Assembly: GCA_002500925.1 (NCBI GenBank)
Contig: DLTN01000123.1
Span: 5,330-69,329, forward strand
Direction: 5' to 3'
DNA: 64,000 nucleotides
From: Gemmatimonadales bacterium UBA7835
Lineage (GTDB): Bacteria; Gemmatimonadota; Gemmatimonadetes; Longimicrobiales; Gaopeijiaceae
The notes under the pieces are model-generated. The model was not told the origin of the DNA. It did not search any database and was given only the letters and a program-made list of their open reading frames with translations. Below, piece after piece: positions 1 to 8,495 of the stretch. Within the stretch, counting starts at the first letter, position 1. Every line of letters starts with the position of its first letter. A program made the translations under genes and the position numbers.

Positions 1-1
1 C

Positions 2-478
2 CTCGCTGGCTTGGTGACCTATGCAGAGTCGCTCGGCACTTTGGGCCGTTGGTCCATCGTCGGGCTAGGCACGGGAATCATGTTGCTCGATGGGGTCGAT
101 GGCTGGGTCGCTCGTCGGACCGGTACATCAACAGAGTTCGGTGCGCGATTCGATATGGAAACGGATGCGGCGCTGATGCTCGTACTTTCAGCCCTAGTTT
201 GGGCTGAAGACAGGACGGGAGCGTGGGTCCTTCTCATAGGTGCGATGCGATACCTCTTTTTAGGTGCAGGATTGGTCCTGCCGGCCCTCCGTGGCGAACT
301 TGCCCCTAGCTTTCGAAGAAAACTGATCTGCGTCGTCCAGGGTATAGCACTCCTCATCGCACTCGGCCCTATCATCCCCGACTTTATCGCAGTTAGTGTG
401 TCCGCTTTAGCAATGGCTATGTTGACTTGGTCATTCTCGATTGACGCGGTGTGGCTCCTCCGACCCCGGCCTTTGTGA
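2..478 (+). CDS. CDP-alcohol phosphatidyltransferase family protein (5' end outside window)
   Basis: Membrane enzyme that would transfer a phosphoalcohol headgroup from CDP-activated lipid or alcohol, as in phospholipid synthesis. The reading frame is already open at base 2, so the N-terminus lies outside the window. The family signature is visible at about residues 30-55: DGVDGWVARR followed by FGARFDMETD, i.e. D-x2-D-G-x2-A-R-x8-G-x3-D-x3-D, which binds the metal and CDP. Several hydrophobic segments follow. The exact product (phosphatidylglycerophosphate, phosphatidylinositol phosphate and so on) cannot be told. Its TGA overlaps a GTG (475) that can start the antiporter gene, suggesting translational coupling. 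Confidence 0.85.
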   Translation, partial: LAGLVTYAESLGTLGRWSIVGLGTGIMLLDGVDGWVARRTGTSTEFGARFDMETDAALMLVLSALVWAEDRTGAWVLLIGAMRYLFLGAGLVLPALRGELAPSFRRKLICVVQGIALLIALGPIIPDFIAVSVSALAMAMLTWSFSIDAVWLLRPRPL

Positions 479-1899
479 ACCTTCCAACACCTGCCCAGCA
501 CAGCTCCGACGTGAACCGCACCGTACCGCTGGGTTTTCGTGGAGGAGCAGCAGGCGCGCTCGCCCCATTCCTCGTCTTCATCGGCGGTGTTTCCTGGCTT
601 GGGATATCGGGCGCTTCCGATGAGACTGGCTTCGGTCCAATCCTGATTGCGTCACTCGGAGCAGGCATTCTCCTAGCCAGAAAGCCCAGCCAGTACGCCG
701 AAGCGGTGATCGAGGGAATGAGTCACCGAATCGTGATGATGCTCATTCTCGCATGGCTGCTAGCGGGTATAATGGGGGTCGTCCTGCGAGAAAGCGGGCT
801 CATCGACGCGCTAGTATGGACGGCCTCGTCAACCGGATTACAAGGCGGCGGTTTCGTAGTCGCCACGTTCGTGGTCTGCTCCATTTTCTCTACAGCGACC
901 GGGACCAGCCTGGGAACCATCTTGGTCTGCGCCCCCCTTCTATACCCGACTGCGGGATTAATGGGCGCTGACGGGGCATTTACCATCGGTGCAGTCCTAG
1001 CCGGCGCTACTTTCGGCGACAATATCTCACCGATCTCTGATACTACCATCGCGTCGGCAACGACTCAGGGAGCCGACCTCGGCGGAGTCGTCCGCTCACG
1101 TATGCGTTATGCTTTACCAGCCGGAGCAGTCGCGGTCACAGTCTTCGCACTGTTCGGAGGAGCATCGGGGACAGAGGTGCATCTCAGCCCCCAGGGGAAC
1201 CCCGCGGGCCTGATCATGCTCTTGGTTCCCGCAGGAGTTCTCACTCTGCTACTCAGACGCACTCATCTCGTCGTCGGACTTTTCGCGGGCATAGGATCAG
1301 GAATACTGCTCGGCCTAGTTCTAGGTCGTTTCGGGCTCTCTGATCTGCTGGTCTTAGACCGGGAGAACTTCATCGCTACAGGTATCATACTCGACGGTAT
1401 GAGACGGGCGTTTGGTGTCTCAATCTTTACGATTCTGCTCATGGGCTTGGTAGGAGGCCTAACAGCTTCCGGGCTCCTAGAACGGGTAATCGCATGGGTT
1501 ACAGAACGTGCCACAAAGCGTCGCGACGCCGAGTGGTGGATCTTTGGCTCAATCAGCGGAGCTACACTCCTGACGACGCACTCAGCTGTCGCGATCCTGA
1601 CCGTCGGGTCACTCGCAAGACAGGTAGGGATCAACGCCAATGTGGATCGATATCGCAGAGCAAACATTCTAGACGTAACCGTCTGCACATACCCGTTCCT
1701 GCTACCATTCTTCATTCCGACCATTCTTGCCGCATCCATGACTGCAGGGATCGACACTATGCCGACGATTTCGCCATGGACTGCGGGACTGCACAATGCG
1801 CACTCGTGGAGCCTCTTGATGGTCTTGGTCGCGACAATCGCCATGGGACAGCGGCAGCGTGGTCAAGACAACACCGAAGTGCCACCCTCTCTGGTTTAG
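475..1899 (+). CDS. NhaC-type Na+/H+ antiporter family transporter
   Basis: Polytopic inner-membrane protein of about 475 residues with 10 or more hydrophobic segments. The segment GATFGDNISPISDTT is the conserved NhaC signature (GxxFGDxxSPxSDT) expected at the ion-binding centre. The family exchanges Na+ for H+; some relatives exchange organic acids or amino acids (malate/lactate, tyrosine). I chose the GTG at 475 because it forms a GTGA overlap with the upstream stop; GTG codons at 451 and 511 are also open. Convergent with the aconitase-X genes, only 15 bases between the stops. Substrate is not determinable. Confidence 0.85.
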   Translation: MNLPTPAQHSSDVNRTVPLGFRGGAAGALAPFLVFIGGVSWLGISGASDETGFGPILIASLGAGILLARKPSQYAEAVIEGMSHRIVMMLILAWLLAGIMGVVLRESGLIDALVWTASSTGLQGGGFVVATFVVCSIFSTATGTSLGTILVCAPLLYPTAGLMGADGAFTIGAVLAGATFGDNISPISDTTIASATTQGADLGGVVRSRMRYALPAGAVAVTVFALFGGASGTEVHLSPQGNPAGLIMLLVPAGVLTLLLRRTHLVVGLFAGIGSGILLGLVLGRFGLSDLLVLDRENFIATGIILDGMRRAFGVSIFTILLMGLVGGLTASGLLERVIAWVTERATKRRDAEWWIFGSISGATLLTTHSAVAILTVGSLARQVGINANVDRYRRANILDVTVCTYPFLLPFFIPTILAASMTAGIDTMPTISPWTAGLHNAHSWSLLMVLVATIAMGQRQRGQDNTEVPPSLV

Positions 1900-1914
1900 A
1901 AGAATGCACTGAGA

Positions 1915-2349
1915 TCAGGTAACAGTGATCCTTCCCTGCGCTTCTATGCAAACGTCTGCTCGATCTGGGAAACGAACAATGTCAGTCCTAGTCACCTCAA
2001 GAATCGGTATCGGAGCGTACCCAAGCTCTAGTCCCACGATACTGCCCAGTGCAAGAATTGCGTCCGCCTTACCCATCAGGATCGCGGCAGGTGCAGTACC
2101 CTCGCGAAGAAGTTCCAGCAGGATCGCACTTGAGGAACTAGAACCCACCGCCCCGGGGATAAGCAAAACAGTACCAGTTATGCAGAGCTCGAACTCGGGG
2201 TGCCGTGGATCTACTATAAGACCCGAAACGGGATCAACACCGCCCCAGAAACTTATCGGTCGGGTGAGCTTGAGCAGCGGCCCTCTAGCCTGCCCTTCCA
2301 CGAGCGGCCTTCCCTTCAGTTCAATGGATGGCTCACCGACCCTTACCAC
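1915..2349 (-). CDS. Aconitase X small subunit (DUF126 / swivelling domain)
   Basis: Small subunit of a two-chain aconitase-X (AcnX) hydro-lyase. The family motif SFWGGVDPVSG lies near residues 33-43, a DPRHPE segment follows, and the serine-rich active-site loop GAVGSSSSSAILLELL supplies the catalytic serine in characterised AcnX enzymes. 144 residues is normal for the split form. Its GTG start lies inside the last codons of the large-subunit gene (7-base overlap), so the chains are probably translated together. Characterised bacterial members dehydrate cis-3-hydroxy-L-proline; archaeal ones dehydrate mevalonate 5-phosphate. The substrate here is inference only. Confidence 0.85.
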   Translation of the reverse strand: MVRVGEPSIELKGRPLVEGQARGPLLKLTRPISFWGGVDPVSGLIVDPRHPEFELCITGTVLLIPGAVGSSSSSAILLELLREGTAPAAILMGKADAILALGSIVGLELGYAPIPILEVTRTDIVRFPDRADVCIEAQGRITVT

Positions 2350-3656
2350 GTCCAGACCTCGTGATTTCGCACAACGGAACCAGTAATAGACGACTCCACA
2401 CAGTCTTCTAATGAACCGTAAAGAACGTCATACCCGGTATTAGACGGACCGTAATGAGCAAACTTACCTGAGTTAGTCATGAGTACCCCACCCTTCGCTT
2501 CTAGAATCGGGGTAACCACCACACACGTGTCCGCTACAATCTCAACGCCCGACTCTCTAAGGTCTTTCGAGATCCCAGCTGCATCCATTTCAGACAGCGT
2601 ATCCCTTGCCGTGCATACGTAGAAGGGCACCCCGAGACGGCGACCTCGCAGGCATCGATGAAGTGCTCGGAATTCTAAGTCGCTGAAGTGTGGACTTCCT
2701 AAAGCAACCGCATCAATGCGTTCGGTATCACCTGCAGTACTCAAGCGCTCCAGGGCAGCCTGGATACCATGAGGTTCAAGTTCAATCGTTCGAACTAGGT
2801 CAGCGCCAGCAAAACTATTCTCGTCTGTCAGATTGGCGACGGGCCGATCGGAATCTGACTTAAGAATAGACTCCACCGTAGGTGCCTCTGGGGTCACTCC
2901 TTCTACGTGAAACAATGCGACAGCACCCGACGAAGCACCTGCGGCACCCAGCGCTTTTAACTGGTCTCGCGTCGTCGTGCTTGGTAGGCCCCTGATCACA
3001 GAAATTTCACTACCTAACTCCAAGCCGAGCCACGTACCCAAAACCGGGTAAAAAACGTCCCGTGACTTCAAAGTCACTGGGACGCGGGTGGCATCCACCA
3101 CTACAGTCGCTTTCCTATTCTCTTCTACGTGCAGGCCATAGAACGGCGCTCGTGCAGTCAGCGCACAGCAGGCGTCCAAAAAATCACCGTAACGCTCGGT
3201 GCGAGCGCCAAGAACTGAGTTAACAAACGCGATCGCATTTGACTCACCCCAAGCAACCTGCTCACCAACCTTAGGTTCGTGGCCAACTTGATACGGCGCA
3301 CAGGTAAACGTCGGCTGAGCACCCAGCGCTACGTACGCTTCCATTTGTCTGCGCGCCATATCGGTCTTGTGAGCATCCGCTTGGACGACATCGGGATGCA
3401 AAAGATCGAGTGCCCCCACGTTAAGCGTCGTCGGAACCGCTACTTGACCCCCACCTTTCACGAGCGCCTCTGCGAACTCCACCCCACCATCCCCGTGGTA
3501 GAGGCATCCGTCTATATGGGAAGACGAAATCTCTACCAGCGACTCCACGCCAAGAAGCTCGGCCGCCGCGATAACTACACGCATACACATCGCTGTAGCT
3601 TCCCCGGAAGATCCGGCTAGGAGTTCACGCTCAGTCTGAGTAAGGTGGAGTGGCAT
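2343..3656 (-). CDS. Aconitase X large (catalytic) subunit, DUF521
   Basis: 437-residue catalytic subunit of an AcnX-type Fe-S dehydratase. Visible family segments are SSHIDGCLYHGDGG near residue 45, FTCAPYQVGHEP and WGESNAIAFVNSVLGART in the middle, and a C-terminal stretch containing SGKFAHYGPSNTG. Cysteines in FTCAP, DACCAL and DTCVVV could ligate the cluster. The small subunit follows with a 7-base overlap. The divergent start leaves at most ~70 bases for promoters shared with the thioesterase-dehydratase pair. The grouping with a PLP dehydratase fits hydroxy-amino-acid catabolism such as cis-3-hydroxyproline dehydration; no proline racemase or reductase gene is nearby to confirm it. Confidence 0.85.
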   Translation of the reverse strand: MPLHLTQTERELLAGSSGEATAMCMRVVIAAAELLGVESLVEISSSHIDGCLYHGDGGVEFAEALVKGGGQVAVPTTLNVGALDLLHPDVVQADAHKTDMARRQMEAYVALGAQPTFTCAPYQVGHEPKVGEQVAWGESNAIAFVNSVLGARTERYGDFLDACCALTARAPFYGLHVEENRKATVVVDATRVPVTLKSRDVFYPVLGTWLGLELGSEISVIRGLPSTTTRDQLKALGAAGASSGAVALFHVEGVTPEAPTVESILKSDSDRPVANLTDENSFAGADLVRTIELEPHGIQAALERLSTAGDTERIDAVALGSPHFSDLEFRALHRCLRGRRLGVPFYVCTARDTLSEMDAAGISKDLRESGVEIVADTCVVVTPILEAKGGVLMTNSGKFAHYGPSNTGYDVLYGSLEDCVESSITGSVVRNHEVWTW

Positions 3657-3727
3657 GAATGAGAGGCTACCCTACACTGACGCTCCAGACCAGCTTGATT
3701 GCATTCGGTCTCAAAAACCCCCAGGAA

Positions 3728-4192
3728 ATGTCCCTCTTCACAATTAACGAACGTGTCCGCTGGTCAGCGGTCGATAAAGCTGGAATCATCTTCTATGGCG
3801 CGTATGTACGCTTCTTCGAACTCGCCGAGATGGAACTCTTCCGCAGTGCAGGCGTGCCCTACTCCGAAGTCTTCGACCGATGGGATATGTGGCTCCCCAG
3901 GGTGCATCTTGAGTCGGACTTCCATTACCCATCACGGCTAGACGACGAACTACGCGTCGCTGCCTACTTTACTAAGTTCGGAACCAGCTCCCTGCAGATC
4001 AACTTCGACGTGCTCCACCTAGACGCCGGGCGACTTGCCGTATCGGGACACGAAGTGCTCGTTTGCACGACACGGGACACTCTTGAGACCCGGCCGCTGC
4101 CGAAAGAACTCATCAAGATCCTCCGACCCTACTGCATGACCGTGGAGGAGGCTCGTGCAGAACTGGCTCTGCAGGGCGATCTGAGCCAATGA
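3728..4192 (+). CDS. Acyl-CoA thioesterase, hotdog fold (YbgC/4-hydroxybenzoyl-CoA thioesterase type)
   Basis: Hotdog thioesterase of about 154 residues predicted to hydrolyse an acyl-CoA or aroyl-CoA. The N-terminal VRWSAVDKAGIIFYGAYVRFFE matches the conserved helix in which the Asp (here in the AVDKAG segment) is catalytic in the 4HBT family; a second strand ends SGHEVLVC. An upstream ATG at 3659 is in frame with an AAGGTGGAG ribosome site, but would add 23 residues not expected for the family and would abut the divergent AcnX start, so 3728 is preferred. Its stop overlaps the next start (ATGA), so it is coupled to the PLP dehydratase. Confidence 0.8.
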   Translation: MSLFTINERVRWSAVDKAGIIFYGAYVRFFELAEMELFRSAGVPYSEVFDRWDMWLPRVHLESDFHYPSRLDDELRVAAYFTKFGTSSLQINFDVLHLDAGRLAVSGHEVLVCTTRDTLETRPLPKELIKILRPYCMTVEEARAELALQGDLSQ

Positions 4193-5166
4193 GCACATCT
4201 GACCCCATTCCGATTCCATCGACCCAAGAAATCTACGAAGCACGCGAACGCATAACCGAAGACGTCACCTGCTCACCACTGATTCCATTGGACGGATACG
4301 GACGGGGTCAAGGTGGGATCTGGCTTAAGCTGGAATGTTTGCAATCGATCGGATCGTTCAAGATCCGGGGAGCAGCCAATGCGATCGGTCTAGCAGATTC
4401 CGCACAACTAGAGCATGGGGTCTATACAGCCAGTGCTGGCAACATGGCTCAAGGCGTCGCCCTCGCGGCAAAACGACTGGGTCTGCCTTGTCGTGTCATC
4501 GTTCCAGACACAGCCCCCAAAGCAAAGACGGATGCGATAAAACAGCTTCAAGCAGAAGTGGTTTCAGTTCCATTCAACGAATGGTGGCAGGTTCTAGTAG
4601 AGCACGGGCACCCGTCGGAGACAGGTTTTTTCATCCATCCAGTGAGCAATCCAGACGTGATCGCAGGGAATGGCACAGTTGGCCTAGAGATTATGGAACA
4701 ACTTCCCGATGTCGATGCCATCGTGGTTCCGTTCGGGGGAGGAGGCTTGAGTTGCGGGATCGCAGCGGCCATTCGAGAACGTACACCCAGCATCCCAGTG
4801 TACGCTGCTGAAGTCGAAACAGCGGCCCCTCTTTCTGCTTCCTTTTCTTCGGGTGCCGCGACCGCGATCAGGCGCACCCCTACCTTCGTCGACGGAATCG
4901 GGGGGACTAGTGTGCTGGAAGACATGTGGCCACTGGCTCGCGTGCTTATCGAAAGCTCACTGATCGTTTCAATTTCTGAGGTCTGCGATGCCATTCGCAC
5001 CCTTGTATCCAAGGCTCACGTTATCGCAGAGGGGGCAGGTGCTAGCTCCGTTGCGGCCGCGCTCCATCACCTGCCGAGCAATCAACGGACGGTCGCTGTG
5101 GTATCCGGCGGCAATATCGATAGAAGCGTACTGAAACAAATTTTGTCTGGCGAAACACCCCGCTAA
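4189..5166 (+). CDS. PLP-dependent serine/threonine dehydratase family protein
   Basis: Fold-type II PLP enzyme of 325 residues. The PLP lysine is K58 in GSFKIRGA; ASAGNMAQG (residues ~80-90) binds the substrate carboxylate; FGGGGLSCG is the phosphate-binding glycine loop; the C-terminal VVSGGNID is typical of threonine/serine dehydratases and serine racemases. It lacks the C-terminal ACT regulatory domain of biosynthetic IlvA, so a catabolic deaminase or hydroxyamino-acid dehydratase is more likely. Coupled to the thioesterase by an ATGA overlap and divergent from AcnX; threo-3-hydroxyaspartate or a hydroxyproline breakdown product are possible substrates, by inference. Confidence 0.85.
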   Translation: MSTSDPIPIPSTQEIYEARERITEDVTCSPLIPLDGYGRGQGGIWLKLECLQSIGSFKIRGAANAIGLADSAQLEHGVYTASAGNMAQGVALAAKRLGLPCRVIVPDTAPKAKTDAIKQLQAEVVSVPFNEWWQVLVEHGHPSETGFFIHPVSNPDVIAGNGTVGLEIMEQLPDVDAIVVPFGGGGLSCGIAAAIRERTPSIPVYAAEVETAAPLSASFSSGAATAIRRTPTFVDGIGGTSVLEDMWPLARVLIESSLIVSISEVCDAIRTLVSKAHVIAEGAGASSVAAALHHLPSNQRTVAVVSGGNIDRSVLKQILSGETPR

Positions 5167-5243
5167 CTACAACGTCCAGCTAAGCCCTCACAAACTGACG
5201 GACCCTGGTGACCAAGCATCGGTGACCACCCATGATTCGCCCG

Positions 5244-8200
5244 TCACTTTTCGAAAGAACGGACCTTTTGGAACTGTTCGAACTCAGGTGATACAACATC
5301 ACCCGTATGTTCTTCCGCCCACGCCGCAAGCGGCGAAGAAACATTCCCATATTCGTCCCGACGTGCACGACATATATCTGAGAAGTCGCAGTACTTGCAG
5401 TCTTCGGGATCGTCAGTAGGCACAAAGCGCCCTCTCACTACGCCATCCAAGAGAAATTCGAGGAGATCCTCGAGCCGGCTCATCTCATCCCGATCATAGA
5501 TGAACCTTTGATTCTGACCGCTCCTTGTCGGAAAGTGGTACTGACCGTCTACCACCTCTACACCAAGCCGCTCCTCAGCAACCCTGGCATATATGGCGTG
5601 TTGTAGACGGCGGCCTCCTCCAAATACATCCGCACCATAGCGTTTCGCGCTGCCGGTCTTGTAATCAATCACATGTAGACCGTGAAGATCTTGGTCCACT
5701 CGATCGATGGCACCTCTGAGACGCAAGCGCCCTCCCTCTAATTCGATTGCCACTGGCTCATCACCGTCAATCCCGAATTTCAGCTCAAGGGCGATACTGT
5801 CAGCGCTGTCACTCCGAATCATCCGGACAAACGAGCGCACGTCTTCCCTAAGACCGGCGACCTCTCTGCTGAGTGCACCCTCTCCCGGAGCCGGGACTTG
5901 GGACCGGAATACATCGACCCGTTCTTGTAGAATATCCAGTGCTCGCATCTCAAATTCGGCTTCGTCTGGCTCGATCCCATCTGCCCGAGACGTTCGCAGA
6001 GACGCTTCGAACACGCTGTGAAGCAGGCTGCCACGCTGACGTGGGTCCAACCACCGGTCTGGGTCCAGTTCCGGATCATCCGGCGAACGAATTCCCAGAA
6101 CCACACTGTGCAGGTACCGAAGCGGACAGCTGGCCAGTGCCTCCAGGCGACTGGCTGAAAGGACAACTCCGTCCTTCGCACGAGGATCTAATTCCTCAGG
6201 TCGTGGCTGGATTATCCCGTGAACCTCGCCTGGCTCACCAAACATTCTCTCCTCAGCAGCAGCTAGGCCACGATCAAGCCCTGGAAACGATCCACGCACC
6301 GACTCGACACCTCGCTTGATACTTGAGCTAGTTCCTAACGCCCGCATCCACACATCATCTCCATCAAGCGCTGGACTCTCTGCCCCCGGGATCGCGCTGA
6401 TGACGGGACCGATCACCTTCTGAAGATCGTCAAACGTCAACGATACATCACCGCGCGCCAACCGAAGCGCGTGCAGCAAGATAGAAGAGGGGGCAATGGT
6501 CTGAGCCCCGGAAACATCCCACGCTCCAAAGCTCATCGTGACGACGCCCCTAAGACGTGCGAACATCGCAGCGAAGCTGAAAAGCCTCTCACGAAAAAGC
6601 TCAGTTGAAGTGAGCAGGCCGGTTCCGAGCACTCTGCGATCGCTGTCCAGGAGCACTGCGTCCTGCCTCACTCCTCCTGGCATCCTTTCCGCATCGAGCC
6701 CTACAACGAAAACTGCCTCACGACCCGAGTAACCTCCATGCTCCAAATCGCTCAGGTGAAGAGCCCCGCCTGTCGACGTCCAAGGTGCCCCTGCCCCGTC
6801 AGGATCATCACCAAAGATCTCCGGACGTACTCGGAGGTCCAAGTGACGTCGAAGAATCGAGACCGCAGAACGAAACTCCGTCCTGCGATTTAGCGTAGCC
6901 TCAATCCGCTCAAGAACTCGGGATACCTCCTCTCGCGCGCGGCGATCTGCCCCACGTCCACGTGGTACTCTACGTAAAAAAGACCGAAGACCACGCGCGA
7001 TCTCTGCGGGTGAGACGCGATCGCCCTCTCCACCCATACGATCAGGGATCGCCGGTGTCTCCTTGAGAGGCGGGAACAGGATCGCCCGGATCGCTTCTGT
7101 TTCCTCTCGCACTCGGTTCCGGCGACGTTCGAAACTGTCTACGGGCTCCGCCTGGCCCCTCTCCATGCGGTCTACCCCCTTTAGGGCCTCCTGAATCTGA
7201 GTGCGGTAGCGTTTACGACCCCAACCGACTCTTAAACTCCGGAACCTCCGAGCCAATGCAGCCGGCGCATGATTTCCTCTGCCTTTGGGTGGCCGGAGGT
7301 CTCCAGCTTCAAGAAGACGGCGGATCAACGAAGCATGAAAACCCTCTTCGATCCAGTCCAGGTATGCTTTCACAACACGACCCGTTCGGGTCCGGCTAAT
7401 CGGCAGTCCTCCTGCGTATGTGACCGGAATCCCAAGCTGACTCGCTATAGCATGAAGCGCCGAACCATAAGTCGTCCCGTCTGCGGCTATGATCTCAACT
7501 TGGTCCCACGAGAGGCCACGCTCTACCACGCGCCTCAAGACCTCACGCAACTCGGCGTCAATTGATGCTGCGCTGAAGAAGACAAGCTCACCTCCTCCAA
7601 CTGCTTCTCCGGGCGCGTATAGGTGGGATCCTGAGGATGGCTCTCCGGATCGACCCCAAAGCAGCGACCTAGGAACATCCAGCCCGATCACAGGATCAGT
7701 CTCGAGCACACGACCTCCGCGCGCAGACATCGCCGAGATCAAGTTGCCATAAAGTCCCCGCATCGATAATCCCGGCAGGAGGAGAAGCTGATCGGCTTCC
7801 AGCGCCGCTGGCATACGGCCTCCCTCCGTTTCTAGCTCCGCCATCGCGAGTCGAAGCACCGTCGCCGTATCTGCTCGACACCGCTCTGTCAACAAACGCT
7901 CATACCGCTGGAGCACCCGAACTAAGAAGAGCTTTTTTCCCCACTGAACAAAACGGGCATCGTCAAGCTTTCGTGGACAGACTTCCGCCAACCTTAAAGC
8001 TAGGATTGCTCCATGTACTCGATCCCGGAACCCAACCCCTTCCGACAGCTCACCAAAAACTCCTTCCTCATCAGTTAGGGCAGAATCTAAAGCACGATCC
8101 AGAAGCGCTGCCTGCTCGAACTTATCGACAACATCAAGGTTCTCTCGGTCTAAGCCTCTCTGTGCCAGCTTCTGAGCAAGCCTCTGGAGTGTGAGCACCT

Positions 8201-8360
8201 CAAACCCAACCCAGCCTTCTCCAACTATTGCCAGTCGCCTTAATAGTTCTCGTCCGGCCGCATGCGTAGGCGCGACGATAAGCTTCCGAGCAAGTCGATG
8301 CCGCCGAGATACGGCAGCAAGAGAATCGACGAGTCGAGGTGTGGTAGTGGTGTCGATCAT
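5244..8360 (-). CDS. AddB/RecB-like PD-(D/E)XK nuclease with Fe-S cluster
   Basis: Large (~1040-residue) inactivated-helicase-plus-nuclease protein of the AddB type, which in known systems works with AddA in double-strand-break end processing. The N-terminus (IVAPTHAAGRELLRRL) sits where AddB has a P-loop but lacks GKT/S. The C-terminal nuclease shows RGAIDRVD and VIDYKTG (K near residue 907), the PD-(D/E)XK catalytic set. One cysteine at ~751 (ASCPLRYL) plus CKYCDFSDIC (~994-1003) form the usual split 4-Cys Fe-S staple. ATG at 8378 is an alternative start. No AddA/UvrD-type partner lies in the window. Confidence 0.8.
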   Translation of the reverse strand: MIDTTTTPRLVDSLAAVSRRHRLARKLIVAPTHAAGRELLRRLAIVGEGWVGFEVLTLQRLAQKLAQRGLDRENLDVVDKFEQAALLDRALDSALTDEEGVFGELSEGVGFRDRVHGAILALRLAEVCPRKLDDARFVQWGKKLFLVRVLQRYERLLTERCRADTATVLRLAMAELETEGGRMPAALEADQLLLLPGLSMRGLYGNLISAMSARGGRVLETDPVIGLDVPRSLLWGRSGEPSSGSHLYAPGEAVGGGELVFFSAASIDAELREVLRRVVERGLSWDQVEIIAADGTTYGSALHAIASQLGIPVTYAGGLPISRTRTGRVVKAYLDWIEEGFHASLIRRLLEAGDLRPPKGRGNHAPAALARRFRSLRVGWGRKRYRTQIQEALKGVDRMERGQAEPVDSFERRRNRVREETEAIRAILFPPLKETPAIPDRMGGEGDRVSPAEIARGLRSFLRRVPRGRGADRRAREEVSRVLERIEATLNRRTEFRSAVSILRRHLDLRVRPEIFGDDPDGAGAPWTSTGGALHLSDLEHGGYSGREAVFVVGLDAERMPGGVRQDAVLLDSDRRVLGTGLLTSTELFRERLFSFAAMFARLRGVVTMSFGAWDVSGAQTIAPSSILLHALRLARGDVSLTFDDLQKVIGPVISAIPGAESPALDGDDVWMRALGTSSSIKRGVESVRGSFPGLDRGLAAAEERMFGEPGEVHGIIQPRPEELDPRAKDGVVLSASRLEALASCPLRYLHSVVLGIRSPDDPELDPDRWLDPRQRGSLLHSVFEASLRTSRADGIEPDEAEFEMRALDILQERVDVFRSQVPAPGEGALSREVAGLREDVRSFVRMIRSDSADSIALELKFGIDGDEPVAIELEGGRLRLRGAIDRVDQDLHGLHVIDYKTGSAKRYGADVFGGGRRLQHAIYARVAEERLGVEVVDGQYHFPTRSGQNQRFIYDRDEMSRLEDLLEFLLDGVVRGRFVPTDDPEDCKYCDFSDICRARRDEYGNVSSPLAAWAEEHTGDVVSPEFEQFQKVRSFEK

Positions 8361-8495
8361 TTTACGGTGAAAACCCATCGGCTAGCATTAGAGCCAAGAT
8401 ACGTTTATCGCACGGCGTGGGGGAGAGCCCGTAGCGCCAAGGTCGCATCTCCCGTAGCCTTTCCAATGTCCATCACGATACGACGTGAGCTTACC

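Noticed and set aside
1263..1844. 193-codon minus-strand frame inside the NhaC-type gene
   Set aside because: Antisense of a conserved transporter, no family signal.
5207..5228. Direct repeat GGTGACCA (5207-5214 and 5221-5228) between convergent genes
   Set aside because: Only eight bases, one occurrence pair, no neighbouring feature to give meaning.
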